The notes under the pieces: model-generated
Database searches by the model: none
Told to the model about the DNA's origin: nothing
The model's input: only the letters and a program-made list of their open reading frames with translations
Made by a program: the position numbers and the translations under genes
Shown here: one piece after another, positions 46,191-55,969 of the stretch
How the letters are laid out: the number at the start of each line of letters is the position of its first letter
Numbering within the stretch: the first letter of the stretch is position 1
Origin: an uncultured Bacteroidales bacterium
GTDB taxonomy: Bacteria > Bacteroidota > Bacteroidia > Bacteroidales > Paludibacteraceae
DNA length: 64,000 nucleotides
Assembly (NCBI GenBank): GCA_946187695.1
Contig: CAMHSB010000004.1
Location: forward strand, 1-64,000
Direction: 5' to 3'

Positions 46191-47696
46191 CTATTGTGCC
46201 AAGTCAGCGATTTTGAGTGCCGCATTGATACCGTCCAATGCAGAACTGGTGATGCCTCCGGCATAACCTGCACCTTCGCCGCAGGGGTAGAGCAGCGGCG
46301 TGCTCACCGATTGCAGCGTTTCCGGATCGCGCGGAATACGTACCGCACTACTGCTCCGACTCTCTACACCTACTATCACGGCATCGTTCGTCAAGAAGCC
46401 ATGGTATTTCTTATTGAAATCGCGAAAACCTTGTTGCAACCGTTTCCCTATATGCGCCGGTAACCATTCATCCAATCGACTCGGCACGATTCCAGGCAAG
46501 TAACTGCACGCCGGCAGATCCTTACTGGCTTTGCCTTCCACAAAATCTTTTAACCGTTGTGCGGGCGCTTGGGCTTGCGGACCACCGTGCTCAAAAGCAA
46601 GCCGCTCCAGTTCCTCTTGGAACTCCAATCCACGCAACGGATCATCGCCGGGTATATCCTCCGAATTAATCTGCACGACCATACCGCTGTTGGCGTACGG
46701 CGAGTTGCGATGACTCGCACTCATCCCGTTTACCACGCAACTGCCTGCTTCACTTCCTGCCGGCACGATATGTCCGCCCGGACACATACAGAACGAATAC
46801 ACCCCGCGTCCATCGACCTGCGTCACCAAACTATAGGAGGCATTACCCACATAGTTGATAATTTCGAGTTCTCGAGTTCTCGAAGTGTCGAGATGATACA
46901 TTAATTTATTGATGAGTGCCTGCGGATGTTCTGCCCGCACACCCATCGCAAAACCCTTCGTCTCCAACTTCACTCCTTCTTTCGCCAGCATCCGATACGT
47001 GTCGTGTGCCGAATGACCGATCGCTAATATAATAGGAGTTTTCCAATTTCCAATCTCCAATTTCCAATCTTTGAGACTTGTGATGCAAGTTTCAAAATGT
47101 ATCTCTCCGCCTTTTTCAAGAATCGTCTCGCGCATCTTCTTAATAATCCCCGGCAGTTTGTCGCTGCCAATATGCGCGTGGGCTTCATACAACACTGTAT
47201 CCGGAGCACCGAAATAATGGAACAACTCCATTACGCGCTGCATATTACCCCTTTTCTTCGAACGCGAGAACAACTTCCCGTCGCTAAATGTACCCGCTCC
47301 GCCTTCGCCGAAACAATAATTCGACTCCGGATTCAAACCCTCATTCCTATTGAGCAACGCGATGTCCTTCTTCCGCTCACTCACCTCCTTGCCGCGTTCG
47401 TAGATAATAGGCTTGATGCCGTGCTCCAGCAATGTCAATGCTGCAAACAGCCCTGCCGGACCTGCACCGATAATAACCACCGACCGTTTCGCGTTATGGA
47501 CATCTTGGAATACCGGCGGCTCATACAAGGGAATAGGAGCGTCCTTCGGAACAGGCTTGCCTTTGTCGTCCGTAAGTATAGTAAGATGCACGCGCAACTC
47601 GCGTTGCCGTGCATCTACTGAACGTTTCACTACCCGCCATTGTTGTTCGGCGATATACGCCTCCCGCGGGCTTAGAATATACTGGACGCTATCCAT
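46191..47696 (-). CDS. FAD-dependent oxidoreductase
   Basis: VVIIGAGPAGLFAALTLLEHGIKPIIYERGKEVSERKKDI; NYCFGEGGAGTFSDGKL; C-terminal CGEGAGYAGGITSSALDGI. Start at MDSVQYI; longer ORF overlaps recA. Confidence 0.88.
   Translation of the reverse strand: MDSVQYILSPREAYIAEQQWRVVKRSVDARQRELRVHLTILTDDKGKPVPKDAPIPLYEPPVFQDVHNAKRSVVIIGAGPAGLFAALTLLEHGIKPIIYERGKEVSERKKDIALLNRNEGLNPESNYCFGEGGAGTFSDGKLFSRSKKRGNMQRVMELFHYFGAPDTVLYEAHAHIGSDKLPGIIKKMRETILEKGGEIHFETCITSLKDWKLEIGNWKTPIILAIGHSAHDTYRMLAKEGVKLETKGFAMGVRAEHPQALINKLMYHLDTSRTRELEIINYVGNASYSLVTQVDGRGVYSFCMCPGGHIVPAGSEAGSCVVNGMSASHRNSPYANSGMVVQINSEDIPGDDPLRGLEFQEELERLAFEHGGPQAQAPAQRLKDFVEGKASKDLPACSYLPGIVPSRLDEWLPAHIGKRLQQGFRDFNKKYHGFLTNDAVIVGVESRSSSAVRIPRDPETLQSVSTPLLYPCGEGAGYAGGITSSALDGINAALKIADLAQ
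47041..47068 (-). repeat. Period-7 microrepeat inside the FAD oxidoreductase CDS
   Basis: TTCCAAT TTCCAAT CTCCAAT TTCCAAT (encodes DWKLEIGNWK). Confidence 0.9.
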
Positions 47697-47722
47697 GAAT
47701 ATCCGGGTGTCGAGCCTCTCGA

Positions 47723-48763
47723 CTATTTTCCAATCTTTGCCAAAACAGTTTCGAGACCGAGCTCTTTTACTTTCTCGCCGATCTTTGCTTCCAACTCTTC
47801 GCACAGATCTGGATTCTCAACCAGCACTTCTTTCACTTTGTCGCGACCCTGACCCAGTTTGGTGTCTCCGTATGAGAAGAACGAACCGCTCTTCTTGATC
47901 ACTTCGGTAGCTACTGCGAAATCGAGAATCTCACCGATACGCGAGATACCCTCGTTGAACATCAAGTCAAACTCAGCCTTCTTGAACGGAGGAGCGACTT
48001 TGTTCTTCACCACCTTCACGCGCACTTGGTTACCCTTGATCTGCTCGCCGTCTTTGATCTGACCCGTACGACGGATATCGAGGCGCACCGAAGCATAGAA
48101 CTTCAACGCGTTACCACCGGTCGTGGTCTCCGGATTACCGAACATCACGCCGATCTTCTCGCGGAGCTGGTTAATGAAAATAACGGTTGTACCGGTCTTA
48201 TTCACCGAAGCCGTCATCTTACGAAGTGCCTGACTCATCAGACGTGCCTGCAGACCCACTTTATTATCGCCCATCTCACCGGCGATCTCTGCCTTCGGCG
48301 TCAGCGCGGCTACAGAGTCAATAACAATCAGATCCACCGCTGCCGAGCGAATCAACTCATCGGCGATATCGAGTGCTTGCTCACCGCTATCCGGTTGCGC
48401 AATCAGTAACTCGGCAATGTTCACACCGAGTTTCTCGGCATAGAAACGGTCGAAAGCGTGCTCCGCATCAATAATAGCTGCGATACCACCTGCTTTCTGC
48501 ACCTCCGCCATTGCGTGGATCGCCAGCGTCGTCTTACCGGACGACTCCGGACCGTAAATCTCGATGATACGTCCTTTCGGATAACCGCCTACACCCAGCG
48601 CGTAGTTCAAACCGATACTGCCGGTCGGGATAACGGGTACGTTCTCTATGTTCTCATCGCCCAGACGCATGATTGCGCCCTTACCATAATCTTTGTCAAT
48701 CTTTGCCATCGCAGCCTGCAATGCTTTCAGCTTGTCTGCCGATGGTCCTTGTTTCTCTGCCAT
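47723..48763 (-). CDS. recA: Recombinase RecA
   Basis: [63 protein letters not shown]. Start MAEKQG at 48763 fits the promoter at 48790-48820. Confidence 0.97.
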   Translation of the reverse strand: MAEKQGPSADKLKALQAAMAKIDKDYGKGAIMRLGDENIENVPVIPTGSIGLNYALGVGGYPKGRIIEIYGPESSGKTTLAIHAMAEVQKAGGIAAIIDAEHAFDRFYAEKLGVNIAELLIAQPDSGEQALDIADELIRSAAVDLIVIDSVAALTPKAEIAGEMGDNKVGLQARLMSQALRKMTASVNKTGTTVIFINQLREKIGVMFGNPETTTGGNALKFYASVRLDIRRTGQIKDGEQIKGNQVRVKVVKNKVAPPFKKAEFDLMFNEGISRIGEILDFAVATEVIKKSGSFFSYGDTKLGQGRDKVKEVLVENPDLCEELEAKIGEKVKELGLETVLAKIGK

Positions 48764-48789
48764 AATAGTAATAATTTCAATTTTGCTTG

Positions 48790-48820
48790 CAAAATTACTA
48801 AAAAAAAAGCACATACGCAA
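48790..48820 (-). promoter_or_regulatory. Promoter TTG-N20-TAATTTTG
   Basis: Upstream of recA; -33 box lies in the nth terminator loop. Confidence 0.78.
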
Positions 48821-48830
48821 GTATGTGCTC
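48807..48830 (-). terminator. nth terminator hairpin overlapping the recA promoter
   Basis: Minus strand AGCACATAC-TTGC-GTATGTGCT followed by TTTTTTTTTAG TAATTTTG. Confidence 0.8.
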
Positions 48831-49464
48831 ACTTTTTGTTAAAAAATCGACAAAATTGTGCTAATCCGCATCGCTCGCATTGCGGTTTGCGTGCCTGGCA
48901 AACATACCGTCCATGAAGCAAGAGCCAGTGATGCGCCTTGGGAATAATATCCGCGGGAATGTATTGGACGAGCGCTTTCTCTGTCTGCAACGGGTTCTTG
49001 CTGTTGGTCGTCAAGCCCAAGCGTTCGCTCACGCGGAAAATATGCGTATCAACCGCCATCGTCGGTTGGTTCCATATAACGGCACACACCACGTTTGCCG
49101 TCTTTCTTCCAACTCCTTGCAGCGTTTGCAGGTCGTCAATATTATCGGGAACAATACCATCGTACACCTCCACGAGCCTTTGCGCCATCTGCACCAGATG
49201 TTCCGCTTTACTCCGTGGGTAACTGACCGACTTCACGTATTCAAACACCTCATCACTCGTCGCCTTTGCCAGAGCCTCCGGAGTCGGGTAGGCCTCAAAC
49301 AAAGCCGGTGTCACCATATTCACCCGCTTGTCCGTACATTGGGCGGAGAGCATCACGGCCACCAAGCATTGGAAGGGGCTCGTAAAAACGAGCTCACTCT
49401 CTGCTACCGGCATGTTGGTCTCAAACCACGCGAGAATATGTTCAAACCGCTGTTGCTTGTTCAT
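48829..49464 (-). CDS. nth: Endonuclease III
   Basis: [47 protein letters not shown]-terminal Cys FeS motif. Confidence 0.94.
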   Translation of the reverse strand: MNKQQRFEHILAWFETNMPVAESELVFTSPFQCLVAVMLSAQCTDKRVNMVTPALFEAYPTPEALAKATSDEVFEYVKSVSYPRSKAEHLVQMAQRLVEVYDGIVPDNIDDLQTLQGVGRKTANVVCAVIWNQPTMAVDTHIFRVSERLGLTTNSKNPLQTEKALVQYIPADIIPKAHHWLLLHGRYVCQARKPQCERCGLAQFCRFFNKK

Positions 49465-49909
49465 AATAGGTGCGACTCAAAAATTGGAGCAGCATAGTTG
49501 CTTGTTTCTGTACATCGGCTGTCTGCTTGGAGATCTCTTTCTTTTGCAAACGCAGCATCATGATCTGGTAGAGTAGCGTCAGGCATGCCTCGATATCCGA
49601 CATCGTCGGGCGGTCGGTCTTGGCCTTGAGCAAATTGAGCGAAGGCTGCAACTGCATGATCGCGGCGCGGTAGAGCGCTTCCTCGTTGAGAATTTCCATG
49701 TGCAGGTCTTCCATCTCCTCCAGAGCATTGTTAGCCAACGCCAGATGACCGCCATCCATAATACCTTCACGATGCATCATCTCGTTGATCTCTTGCAACT
49801 CAGGAGTCGCATTCGCGTGCTCGGGGAACGCGCGCAAATAGTCCTCCATTTGCCATAAGTACAAAATGTACTCCGCTATATTTTCTTTCTTACTCCTCAT
49901 CGTCGTCAA
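49442..49909 (-). CDS. DUF4924 family protein
   Basis: KKENIAEYILYLWQMEDYLRAF...; family recognised from memory. Confidence 0.7.
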   Translation of the reverse strand: MTTMRSKKENIAEYILYLWQMEDYLRAFPEHANATPELQEINEMMHREGIMDGGHLALANNALEEMEDLHMEILNEEALYRAAIMQLQPSLNLLKAKTDRPTMSDIEACLTLLYQIMMLRLQKKEISKQTADVQKQATMLLQFLSRTYYEQATAV

Positions 49910-50303
49910 AATCGATTTCGTCTAAGTAGTTGTCGGACATGAATACCTCTATATCGCGGCGGTCCTTTTTCGTCGGACGACCCATACCTCTGTCTCGTCC
50001 TCCATTCCCTGCCAAACGTGCGAGCTCGAGAATCTCGAGTTGTTCGGGTGTCGTACAATCGCGCAGGTACTCGGGCACTAATTTGGCACCCAAACGGTTC
50101 TCCGTCAGTTGCAGAACACGGTAAGTATATGTGATCGGACCCTTGCGTACGGTGAACGTATCGCCTACTTTGAACGTCCTACTTGGCTTCAACTGCACGC
50201 CGTTCATCGCAATGCGCCCGTTCTTACAAGCGTCCGCAGCAATGCTCCGCGTCTTGTAGATCCGCATCGCCCAGAGGTATTTATCAACTCTAACCTCAGA
50301 CAT
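49890..50303 (-). CDS. S4 domain RNA-binding protein (Hsp15-like)
   Basis: VRVDKYLWAMRIYKTRSIAADACKNGRIAMNGVQLKPSRTFKVGD. Confidence 0.88.
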   Translation of the reverse strand: MSEVRVDKYLWAMRIYKTRSIAADACKNGRIAMNGVQLKPSRTFKVGDTFTVRKGPITYTYRVLQLTENRLGAKLVPEYLRDCTTPEQLEILELARLAGNGGRDRGMGRPTKKDRRDIEVFMSDNYLDEIDFDDDEE

Positions 50304-50309
50304 AAATCA

Positions 50310-50344
50310 CCAATTACCAATTACAAATTACCAATTACCAATTA
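50310..50344 (-). repeat. Period-7 microrepeat between pth and the S4-domain gene
   Basis: CCAATTA CCAATTA CAAATTA CCAATTA CCAATTA; runs through the pth stop codon. Confidence 0.95.
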
Positions 50345-50908
50345 TTTATTGTTATATTGGTTCATCGTGCGGTCAATACCCTGCAAGCAGAAACTCGGAA
50401 TAATCTCCGTCGTTACCTTCAACCGCTCGTCAATCTGTTTCTTCTCCTCCTCGGTCCATTCGCCCAGCACGAAGTTGATCTGTGTCCCGCGCGTATACTC
50501 GTTCCCTATACCGAAACGCACACGTGCATAGTTCTCCGTACCCAACACCGATTGAATGTTTCCGAGTCCGTTGTGACCGCCGTTCGAGCCTTGTTTGCGA
50601 ATACGAATCGTACCGAAAGGCAGGTTGAGATCATCCACCAGCACCAGCATGTTCTCCACCGGAATCTTCTCTTCCTTCAACCAATACCGTACGGCATTGC
50701 CGCTGAGGTTCATATACGTGGAAGGTTTAAGCAGTACGAGTTCGGCATTTTTAACCCTACATTTTGCTACGAACCCGTACCGCTTGTCCTCCCACTTCAC
50801 CTCTTTCGACGCAGCAAACGCATCGATCATCATAAAACCGATGTTATGCCGCGTACCTGCGTACTCGTCACCTATATTACCAAGTCCAACTATGAGATAT
50901 TTTGCCAT
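50342..50908 (-). CDS. pth: Peptidyl-tRNA hydrolase
   Basis: [53 protein letters not shown]. Confidence 0.95.
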   Translation of the reverse strand: MAKYLIVGLGNIGDEYAGTRHNIGFMMIDAFAASKEVKWEDKRYGFVAKCRVKNAELVLLKPSTYMNLSGNAVRYWLKEEKIPVENMLVLVDDLNLPFGTIRIRKQGSNGGHNGLGNIQSVLGTENYARVRFGIGNEYTRGTQINFVLGEWTEEEKKQIDERLKVTTEIIPSFCLQGIDRTMNQYNNK

Positions 50909-50945
50909 TTTTCTTAAAATTTAGGGGCAAAGCATACGCCCTACC

Positions 50946-50973
50946 CCTAATCACTAAGCCCTAATCCTTAATC
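50946..50973 (-). repeat. Period-7 microrepeat between rplY and pth
   Basis: CCTAATC ACTAAGC CCTAATC CTTAATC. Confidence 0.8.
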
Positions 50974-50976
50974 GGA

Positions 50977-51534
50977 TTAAGCAGCTTTGCTCTGGCGTGT
51001 TGCCTTCACCTCAGCTACGCAAGCGTCAGCCGGGTTAACGAACTTCAAGCCTTCTACCTTCACGTCAGCAACGGCGATCTTCTTACCAAGACCAAGCTCG
51101 GTAACGTCGATGTTGATACGATCAGGGAATGCGGTGTAGATACCACATGCTTTGAGCTTGCGCATGTTCTGAACCAACTTACCACCGGCTTTAACACCTT
51201 CAGCAAGACCGTTGAGCTGGATAGGAATCTCAACTACTACCGGCTTCTTCTCATCTACTGCGAGGAAGTCGATATGCAGCGTCTTACCGTCAATCGGGTG
51301 GAACTGCAACTCTTTAACGATAGCTTTGGTCTTGGTGTCACCAACCGTCAGGTCAACAATCTGAGTGTCCGGGCTGTAAATGAGCTTACGAACGTCAGCG
51401 GCTGCTACTGTGAAGGTGCAGTTCAGACCGCAACCGTAAATGTTGCAAGGAATCAATTCCTCTGCGCGAAGAGCCTTAACTGCTTTCTTTCCGTACTCGC
51501 TACGCGGAGTACCTACTAATGCGAATTCTTTCAT
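50977..51534 (-). CDS. rplY: 50S ribosomal protein L25/Ctc
   Basis: GKKAVKALRAEELIPCNIYG; VKELQFHPIDGKTLHIDFLAV. Confidence 0.92.
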   Translation of the reverse strand: MKEFALVGTPRSEYGKKAVKALRAEELIPCNIYGCGLNCTFTVAAADVRKLIYSPDTQIVDLTVGDTKTKAIVKELQFHPIDGKTLHIDFLAVDEKKPVVVEIPIQLNGLAEGVKAGGKLVQNMRKLKACGIYTAFPDRINIDVTELGLGKKIAVADVKVEGLKFVNPADACVAEVKATRQSKAA

Positions 51535-51623
51535 TTTTAATTATGTGTTACTCAATAATGGGGCAGTTATTTCTGTTGTGACGCTGCCCGTATCCCATCA
51601 CACTTGCCTCTTTTCATAATTCA

Positions 51624-51643
51624 CCCCTCCTTATAGGGAGGGG
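51624..51643. repeat. REP-like palindrome
   Basis: CCCCTCC-TTATA-GGGAGGGG, flanked by CTTGGGGTAGG. Confidence 0.7.
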
Positions 51644-51664
51644 CTTGGGGTAGGCTTCCCTTTG

Positions 51665-51735
51665 TTGTCCACCGAGGAGTCGAACCTCGCTTCTCGGAAC
51701 CAAAATCCGGTGTAATACCGATATACGAGTGGACA
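51665..51735 (-). tRNA. tRNA-Gln (TTG)
   Basis: Minus strand TGTCCACTCGTATATCGGTATTACACCGGATTTTGGTTCCGAGAAGCGAGGTTCGACTCCTCGGTGGACA; anticodon TTG. Confidence 0.92.
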
Positions 51736-51757
51736 GCACTTTTTTCAAAAGCGGGTG

Positions 51758-51788
51758 CAAAGGTACAACAAATTTTTGAATTGACCAA
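51758..51788 (-). promoter_or_regulatory. Promoter TTG-N20-TACCTTTG
   Basis: Upstream of tRNA-Gln/rplY. Confidence 0.78.
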
Positions 51789-51817
51789 ATTTTGTTGTAC
51801 TTTTTTGCACTTTTTTT

Positions 51818-53116
51818 TTATTTTGCTATCACGAGATAGTAATTTTTCTTTCCTTTTTGGAAAAGTAAGTACTTCCCGTTCAGCAGATGAGCATCCGTCA
51901 ACGGAGTAGCCGGGTCGGTCAGTTTCTCTTTATTCAAACTAAAACCGTTGGCCTGAATCATCTTACGCGCCTCGCCCTTACTCGGGAAGATATTCGTCTT
52001 CTCGGCCAGCAAATCCAACGGACCGATACCTGCCTTCAACTCCTCCATCGGAATCTCATAGCGCTCTACGCCTTCAAAAACCTGCAGGAACGTCTCCTCG
52101 TCCAATGCGCGCAGCGCGTCCGCGGTCGCGTTTCCGAATAATATATTACTTGCCTCTACAGCCGCATTGTAATCTTCCTCGCTATGAACCATACACGTCA
52201 CCTCTTTCGCCAACCGTTTCTGCAACACGCGCAGGTGCGGTGCCTCTTCATGCTCCTTAATCAAGGCCTCGATCTCCTCTTTCGTCAGACTCGTGAAGAT
52301 TTTGATATAGCGCTTTGCATCGTCGTCGCTCACGTTCATCCAGAACTGGAAGAACTTATACGGACTCGTATATTTGCGGCTCAACCATACATTACCGCTC
52401 TCGGTCTTACCGAACTTACCACCGTCCGCTTTGGTGATCAGAGGGCAGGTGAGAGCAAAGGCCGTCTTGCCGTTCATCTTACGCATCAGCTCAATACCGG
52501 TGGTGATATTTCCCCACTGATCCGAACCTCCCATCTGCATGAGGCAGTTCTTATGCTCGTTCAGATAAACGAAATCATAACCTTGCAGCAACTGATACGT
52601 GAACTCCGTGAACGACATACCTTGACTAAACTCACCGTTGAAACGCTTCTTAACGGAGTCTTTCGCCATCATATAGTTGACGGTAATCAGTTTACCGATG
52701 TCGCGCGTGAAATTAATAAAGGTGTAGTCCTTCATCCAATCGTAGTTGTTTACCAACTCGGCAGCATTGGGTGCATCGCTGTTGAAATCAAGGAAATGCT
52801 CCAACTGCTCGCGGATACAAGCTACGTTATGACTCAGAATCTCTTCGGTCAGCAGGTTACGCTCAGCACTCTTACCGCTCGGATCACCGATCATACCGGT
52901 GGCACCGCCGATGAGAGCGATCGGCTTATGTCCGCAGGCCTGCAGGTGACGCAGCATCATAATTCCGCACAAGTGACCGATATGCAGACTGTCCGCCGTG
53001 GGGTCAATACCCACATATGCGGTGGTCATTTCTTTCATCAACTGTTCCTCCGTTCCGGGCATAATATCCTGTAACATCCCTCTCCAACGGAGCTCTTCTA
53101 CAAAATTTTTTGTCAT
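51818..53116 (-). CDS. tyrS: Tyrosyl-tRNA synthetase
   Basis: [35 protein letters not shown] (KMSKS-like KFGKT); C-terminal S4 region. Confidence 0.95.
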   Translation of the reverse strand: MTKNFVEELRWRGMLQDIMPGTEEQLMKEMTTAYVGIDPTADSLHIGHLCGIMMLRHLQACGHKPIALIGGATGMIGDPSGKSAERNLLTEEILSHNVACIREQLEHFLDFNSDAPNAAELVNNYDWMKDYTFINFTRDIGKLITVNYMMAKDSVKKRFNGEFSQGMSFTEFTYQLLQGYDFVYLNEHKNCLMQMGGSDQWGNITTGIELMRKMNGKTAFALTCPLITKADGGKFGKTESGNVWLSRKYTSPYKFFQFWMNVSDDDAKRYIKIFTSLTKEEIEALIKEHEEAPHLRVLQKRLAKEVTCMVHSEEDYNAAVEASNILFGNATADALRALDEETFLQVFEGVERYEIPMEELKAGIGPLDLLAEKTNIFPSKGEARKMIQANGFSLNKEKLTDPATPLTDAHLLNGKYLLFQKGKKNYYLVIAK

Positions 53117-53135
53117 AGTTTTTCGAATTAGCGTG

Positions 53136-53166
53136 CAAAGATACTACAAAAATTGCATATATGCAA
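53136..53166 (-). promoter_or_regulatory. Promoter TTG-N20-TATCTTTG
   Basis: Upstream of tyrS; TTGCATATATGCAA palindrome 53153-53166. Confidence 0.8.
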
Positions 53167-53230
53167 GTTTTTGCGCATTTTTTAACCGTGGCGGAATAAA
53201 ATTCCGCGATTAAGGACTGCCTTATAAAAA

Positions 53231-53253
53231 CTGCACCTCGGTGGGAGGTGCAG
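53231..53253 (-). terminator. Terminator hairpin downstream of the 53296-54762 gene
   Basis: CTGCACCTC-GGTGG-GAGGTGCAG; minus strand runs into TTTTT. Confidence 0.75.
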
Positions 53254-53295
53254 CCAAAAGTGAGATTGTTTGTATGGTGGATTTATAGGAAATCG

Positions 53296-54762
53296 TTATT
53301 TTACTAACTGTCCTTGGATGGTGTATATGTGGTTAGCGCGGAGGATGAGGATCTGACCGTTATGGAGGACTTTCTGTGCTTTGTCAACCACAGGGAGGTT
53401 CTCCAAAGCTTGTTTGTCCTTCGGACCGATCTCTACATGCAGGGCCGTAAGGCCGTCTGATTGTACGAATGTGCCGTCCGCTACATGAACACCTTCGGTC
53501 AAGATAGCGGTATGCTCACCCAGTTCCAGGTCTCCTAACAGCACAGCCATCGCACCCCATTGTCTCGGATCTTCACCCGGAGCTGCTTCAATCTCCAGTT
53601 TTACGTCCAAATAGCTGTTATCTTGCACGGCAAGCGTTTCACACGCCATAAGCGGGTGGGGCGTATCACCTGTGACATACACTTTGGTGCCATCAATGGT
53701 GATCTTGCTCTCTGCATTTAACTGCGGGAAACGACCATCCAAGGTTAGGCTGCTGTTTGCATCGCCGGTGAGATAGAGCTCCCATCCGCCGAAGATACCG
53801 GCAGAGTTGTTCTTAATGGCGCAGTTACCGATTACTTTGATATTCAAAGGCAGCGGGCCGCTATAGTAGTCCAACCAATCCATCCAACCCATCGAATTGT
53901 CTTCTTCCTCAGTAAAGATCTTTTGGAAGTTGTTCATCGTAAGGGTGCGGGTTGCAATATCGAAGGATAACTTGCCGTCTCCGAGGATATCGTTGCAGTT
54001 CTCGGATGTCACTTTGACCATATCGAAGCCGAGATACGTGCCGCCGCCTCCCCAAGGATGTTCGGTGCGTTCCAAAGCCATCACTTCCATAGCGAAATAA
54101 TCACCCTCTTTAACTACCAGTTTCCAAGATGCGCTCAGCGAGTCGATACCCAGTTTCTTATCACCGGGATAAGTAGCGGTGATCATAGATTCTCCTTTAC
54201 CGACCACAGTAATGAATCCACGCTTGTCCACAGTACCTACTTTTTCATTGGAAGAGGAGTACGTCAGGGGTACTTGGAGCGGGTTATAGGCTTCCAATAT
54301 TCTGTACGGCCGACCTGCATACGCAGTATAGGAAGTGTCAACTTCCATATTGAAAGACAGGAAGATTGTTCCTTCATAGTAGAAATGCAAGGTCTTAACG
54401 GTGTCATTAGGCGCTACTTCGTTAAGATTCCAATAAACACTCCAACGGACATTCTTGTACTCGTCTGAGCTTAGACGAGTTGTGTCTTTGCTGAGCGCTA
54501 CATGGTTCTCAAAGTGCATACGAGCAATCGTGTCGTAACTGGAACTATTGCTATACCAACGGTCTGCTACCACGTCCAACTTACCGGCGTAAGCAGCAGC
54601 CTCCGCATCTATTACCATACGTAGCATGGTTGTGTTGACAGAGGAGCGAAGAACGCCATCCAACTCGTATCCGTTTCCAGAATCGATATACTTCGGATAC
54701 TCATTTTGAGCCATCAGCGGAAGTGCTACCATTGCGATGGCAAAAAGGAAAAACTTTTTCAT
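53296..54762 (-). CDS. Secreted Ig-like (Big_2-type) protein with Por/T9SS-like tail
   Basis: Signal peptide; PLTYSSSNEKVGTVDKRGFITVVGKGESMITATYPGD; C-terminus KVLHNGQILILRANHIYTIQGQLVK. Confidence 0.75.
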   Translation of the reverse strand: MKKFFLFAIAMVALPLMAQNEYPKYIDSGNGYELDGVLRSSVNTTMLRMVIDAEAAAYAGKLDVVADRWYSNSSSYDTIARMHFENHVALSKDTTRLSSDEYKNVRWSVYWNLNEVAPNDTVKTLHFYYEGTIFLSFNMEVDTSYTAYAGRPYRILEAYNPLQVPLTYSSSNEKVGTVDKRGFITVVGKGESMITATYPGDKKLGIDSLSASWKLVVKEGDYFAMEVMALERTEHPWGGGGTYLGFDMVKVTSENCNDILGDGKLSFDIATRTLTMNNFQKIFTEEEDNSMGWMDWLDYYSGPLPLNIKVIGNCAIKNNSAGIFGGWELYLTGDANSSLTLDGRFPQLNAESKITIDGTKVYVTGDTPHPLMACETLAVQDNSYLDVKLEIEAAPGEDPRQWGAMAVLLGDLELGEHTAILTEGVHVADGTFVQSDGLTALHVEIGPKDKQALENLPVVDKAQKVLHNGQILILRANHIYTIQGQLVK

Positions 54763-54785
54763 ATAAATAAATTAACATTGATATT

Positions 54786-55868
54786 TTATTTTAACTCTGT
54801 GCCGAGGGCATTGAAGGTGCGACCGTCGCGGAGAATGAAGAGTTGGCCGTCACGAACAGTCTTATAAGCTTTTTGTGCGGGCTGCACATGCTCGAATCCT
54901 TCAGTCTCGCCTTCTTCGAGGATAGTGAACTTACTCCATTCCGGGTCGGCTTGATAGAGAGCCTTGGTGCCCTTTGGTACACGCAGTTTGGGGAGCGGCA
55001 AAGAAGTCTCGGTATCCCAATCGTACGCACCCTCGATTCCTTCTTCTTCCAGAACGCCGGCCGGCTCCATGATAAGGGAGGTGATTTCTTCTGCAACAAT
55101 ACCTCTAAAAGCACGTGCTTGAATATTCTTGAGGCTTGCAGGGAAAGTTACTTCCTCAAGCGGCGCCTCGGTGAATGCACCAAAAGCGATGGTGTCCAGT
55201 TTGGACGGGAAGTTGATATGTGCGAGTGAGTCGCAGGCAGAGAAAGCGCCGATGTCGATCTTACGTACCGACTCCGGAAGTGTGACACTCTTCAGTCGCT
55301 CGCAGTTGAAGAAGATTCGCTCCGGAATGACGGTGACGTCCTCGTCAAAGGTAACGTGCTGCATGTTGAAACAACCTTGGTAGAGCGACATGCCCCATTC
55401 GGCCATTTTTGCCGAAACATGTGCAGAATTCAGGCCGGTACTGTTAAATGCAGATTCTCCAATATACTCCACCGATTCCGGTATGTTGATGCTGGTAAGC
55501 GAACTATCGCCGGCAAACGCCCAACCGCCAATAGATTTGATAGTGTTCGGCAGGGTAATGGATTGGATGGACGGTGAGTTATAAAGGGCATTGTGATCGA
55601 TCGCTACAACCGTCAGACCTCCTGCCATAGCAGGTACATTGATGACCGGATCGGTATAAACATATTCCGTCCATGTAATCCACGAAGGATCCGAAGAGGA
55701 ATCATAATATGGCAGCACGAGCATCGCGCCACCTTCGCAATTCTTGTAGTAGAGAGTGACGCCTTCGCCATTATCGGCAGAAAAATCATAGGACTCTCTA
55801 ATCATTCCTCCCGCAAAAGCGGAAATGTTCATCATCAGGAGCAGGGTTGCAAAAAATGTTTTTCTCAT
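54786..55868 (-). CDS. BspA-like leucine-rich repeat (LRR_5) secreted protein with Por/T9SS-like tail
   Basis: SIQSITLPNTIKSIGGWAFAGDSSLTSINIPESVEYIGESAF repeats; C-terminus KTVRDGQLFILRDGRTFNALGTELK. Start MRKTFF at 55868. Confidence 0.85.
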   Translation of the reverse strand: MRKTFFATLLLMMNISAFAGGMIRESYDFSADNGEGVTLYYKNCEGGAMLVLPYYDSSSDPSWITWTEYVYTDPVINVPAMAGGLTVVAIDHNALYNSPSIQSITLPNTIKSIGGWAFAGDSSLTSINIPESVEYIGESAFNSTGLNSAHVSAKMAEWGMSLYQGCFNMQHVTFDEDVTVIPERIFFNCERLKSVTLPESVRKIDIGAFSACDSLAHINFPSKLDTIAFGAFTEAPLEEVTFPASLKNIQARAFRGIVAEEITSLIMEPAGVLEEEGIEGAYDWDTETSLPLPKLRVPKGTKALYQADPEWSKFTILEEGETEGFEHVQPAQKAYKTVRDGQLFILRDGRTFNALGTELK

Positions 55869-55969
55869 AATAAACGTTGGTTTTGATTCAAATTTGCGCA
55901 CAAAAGTACTGCTTTTTTCTCAAAAAGCATTCGCAGATAGTACAAATCGACTCTCAAATCGTACAAAAG

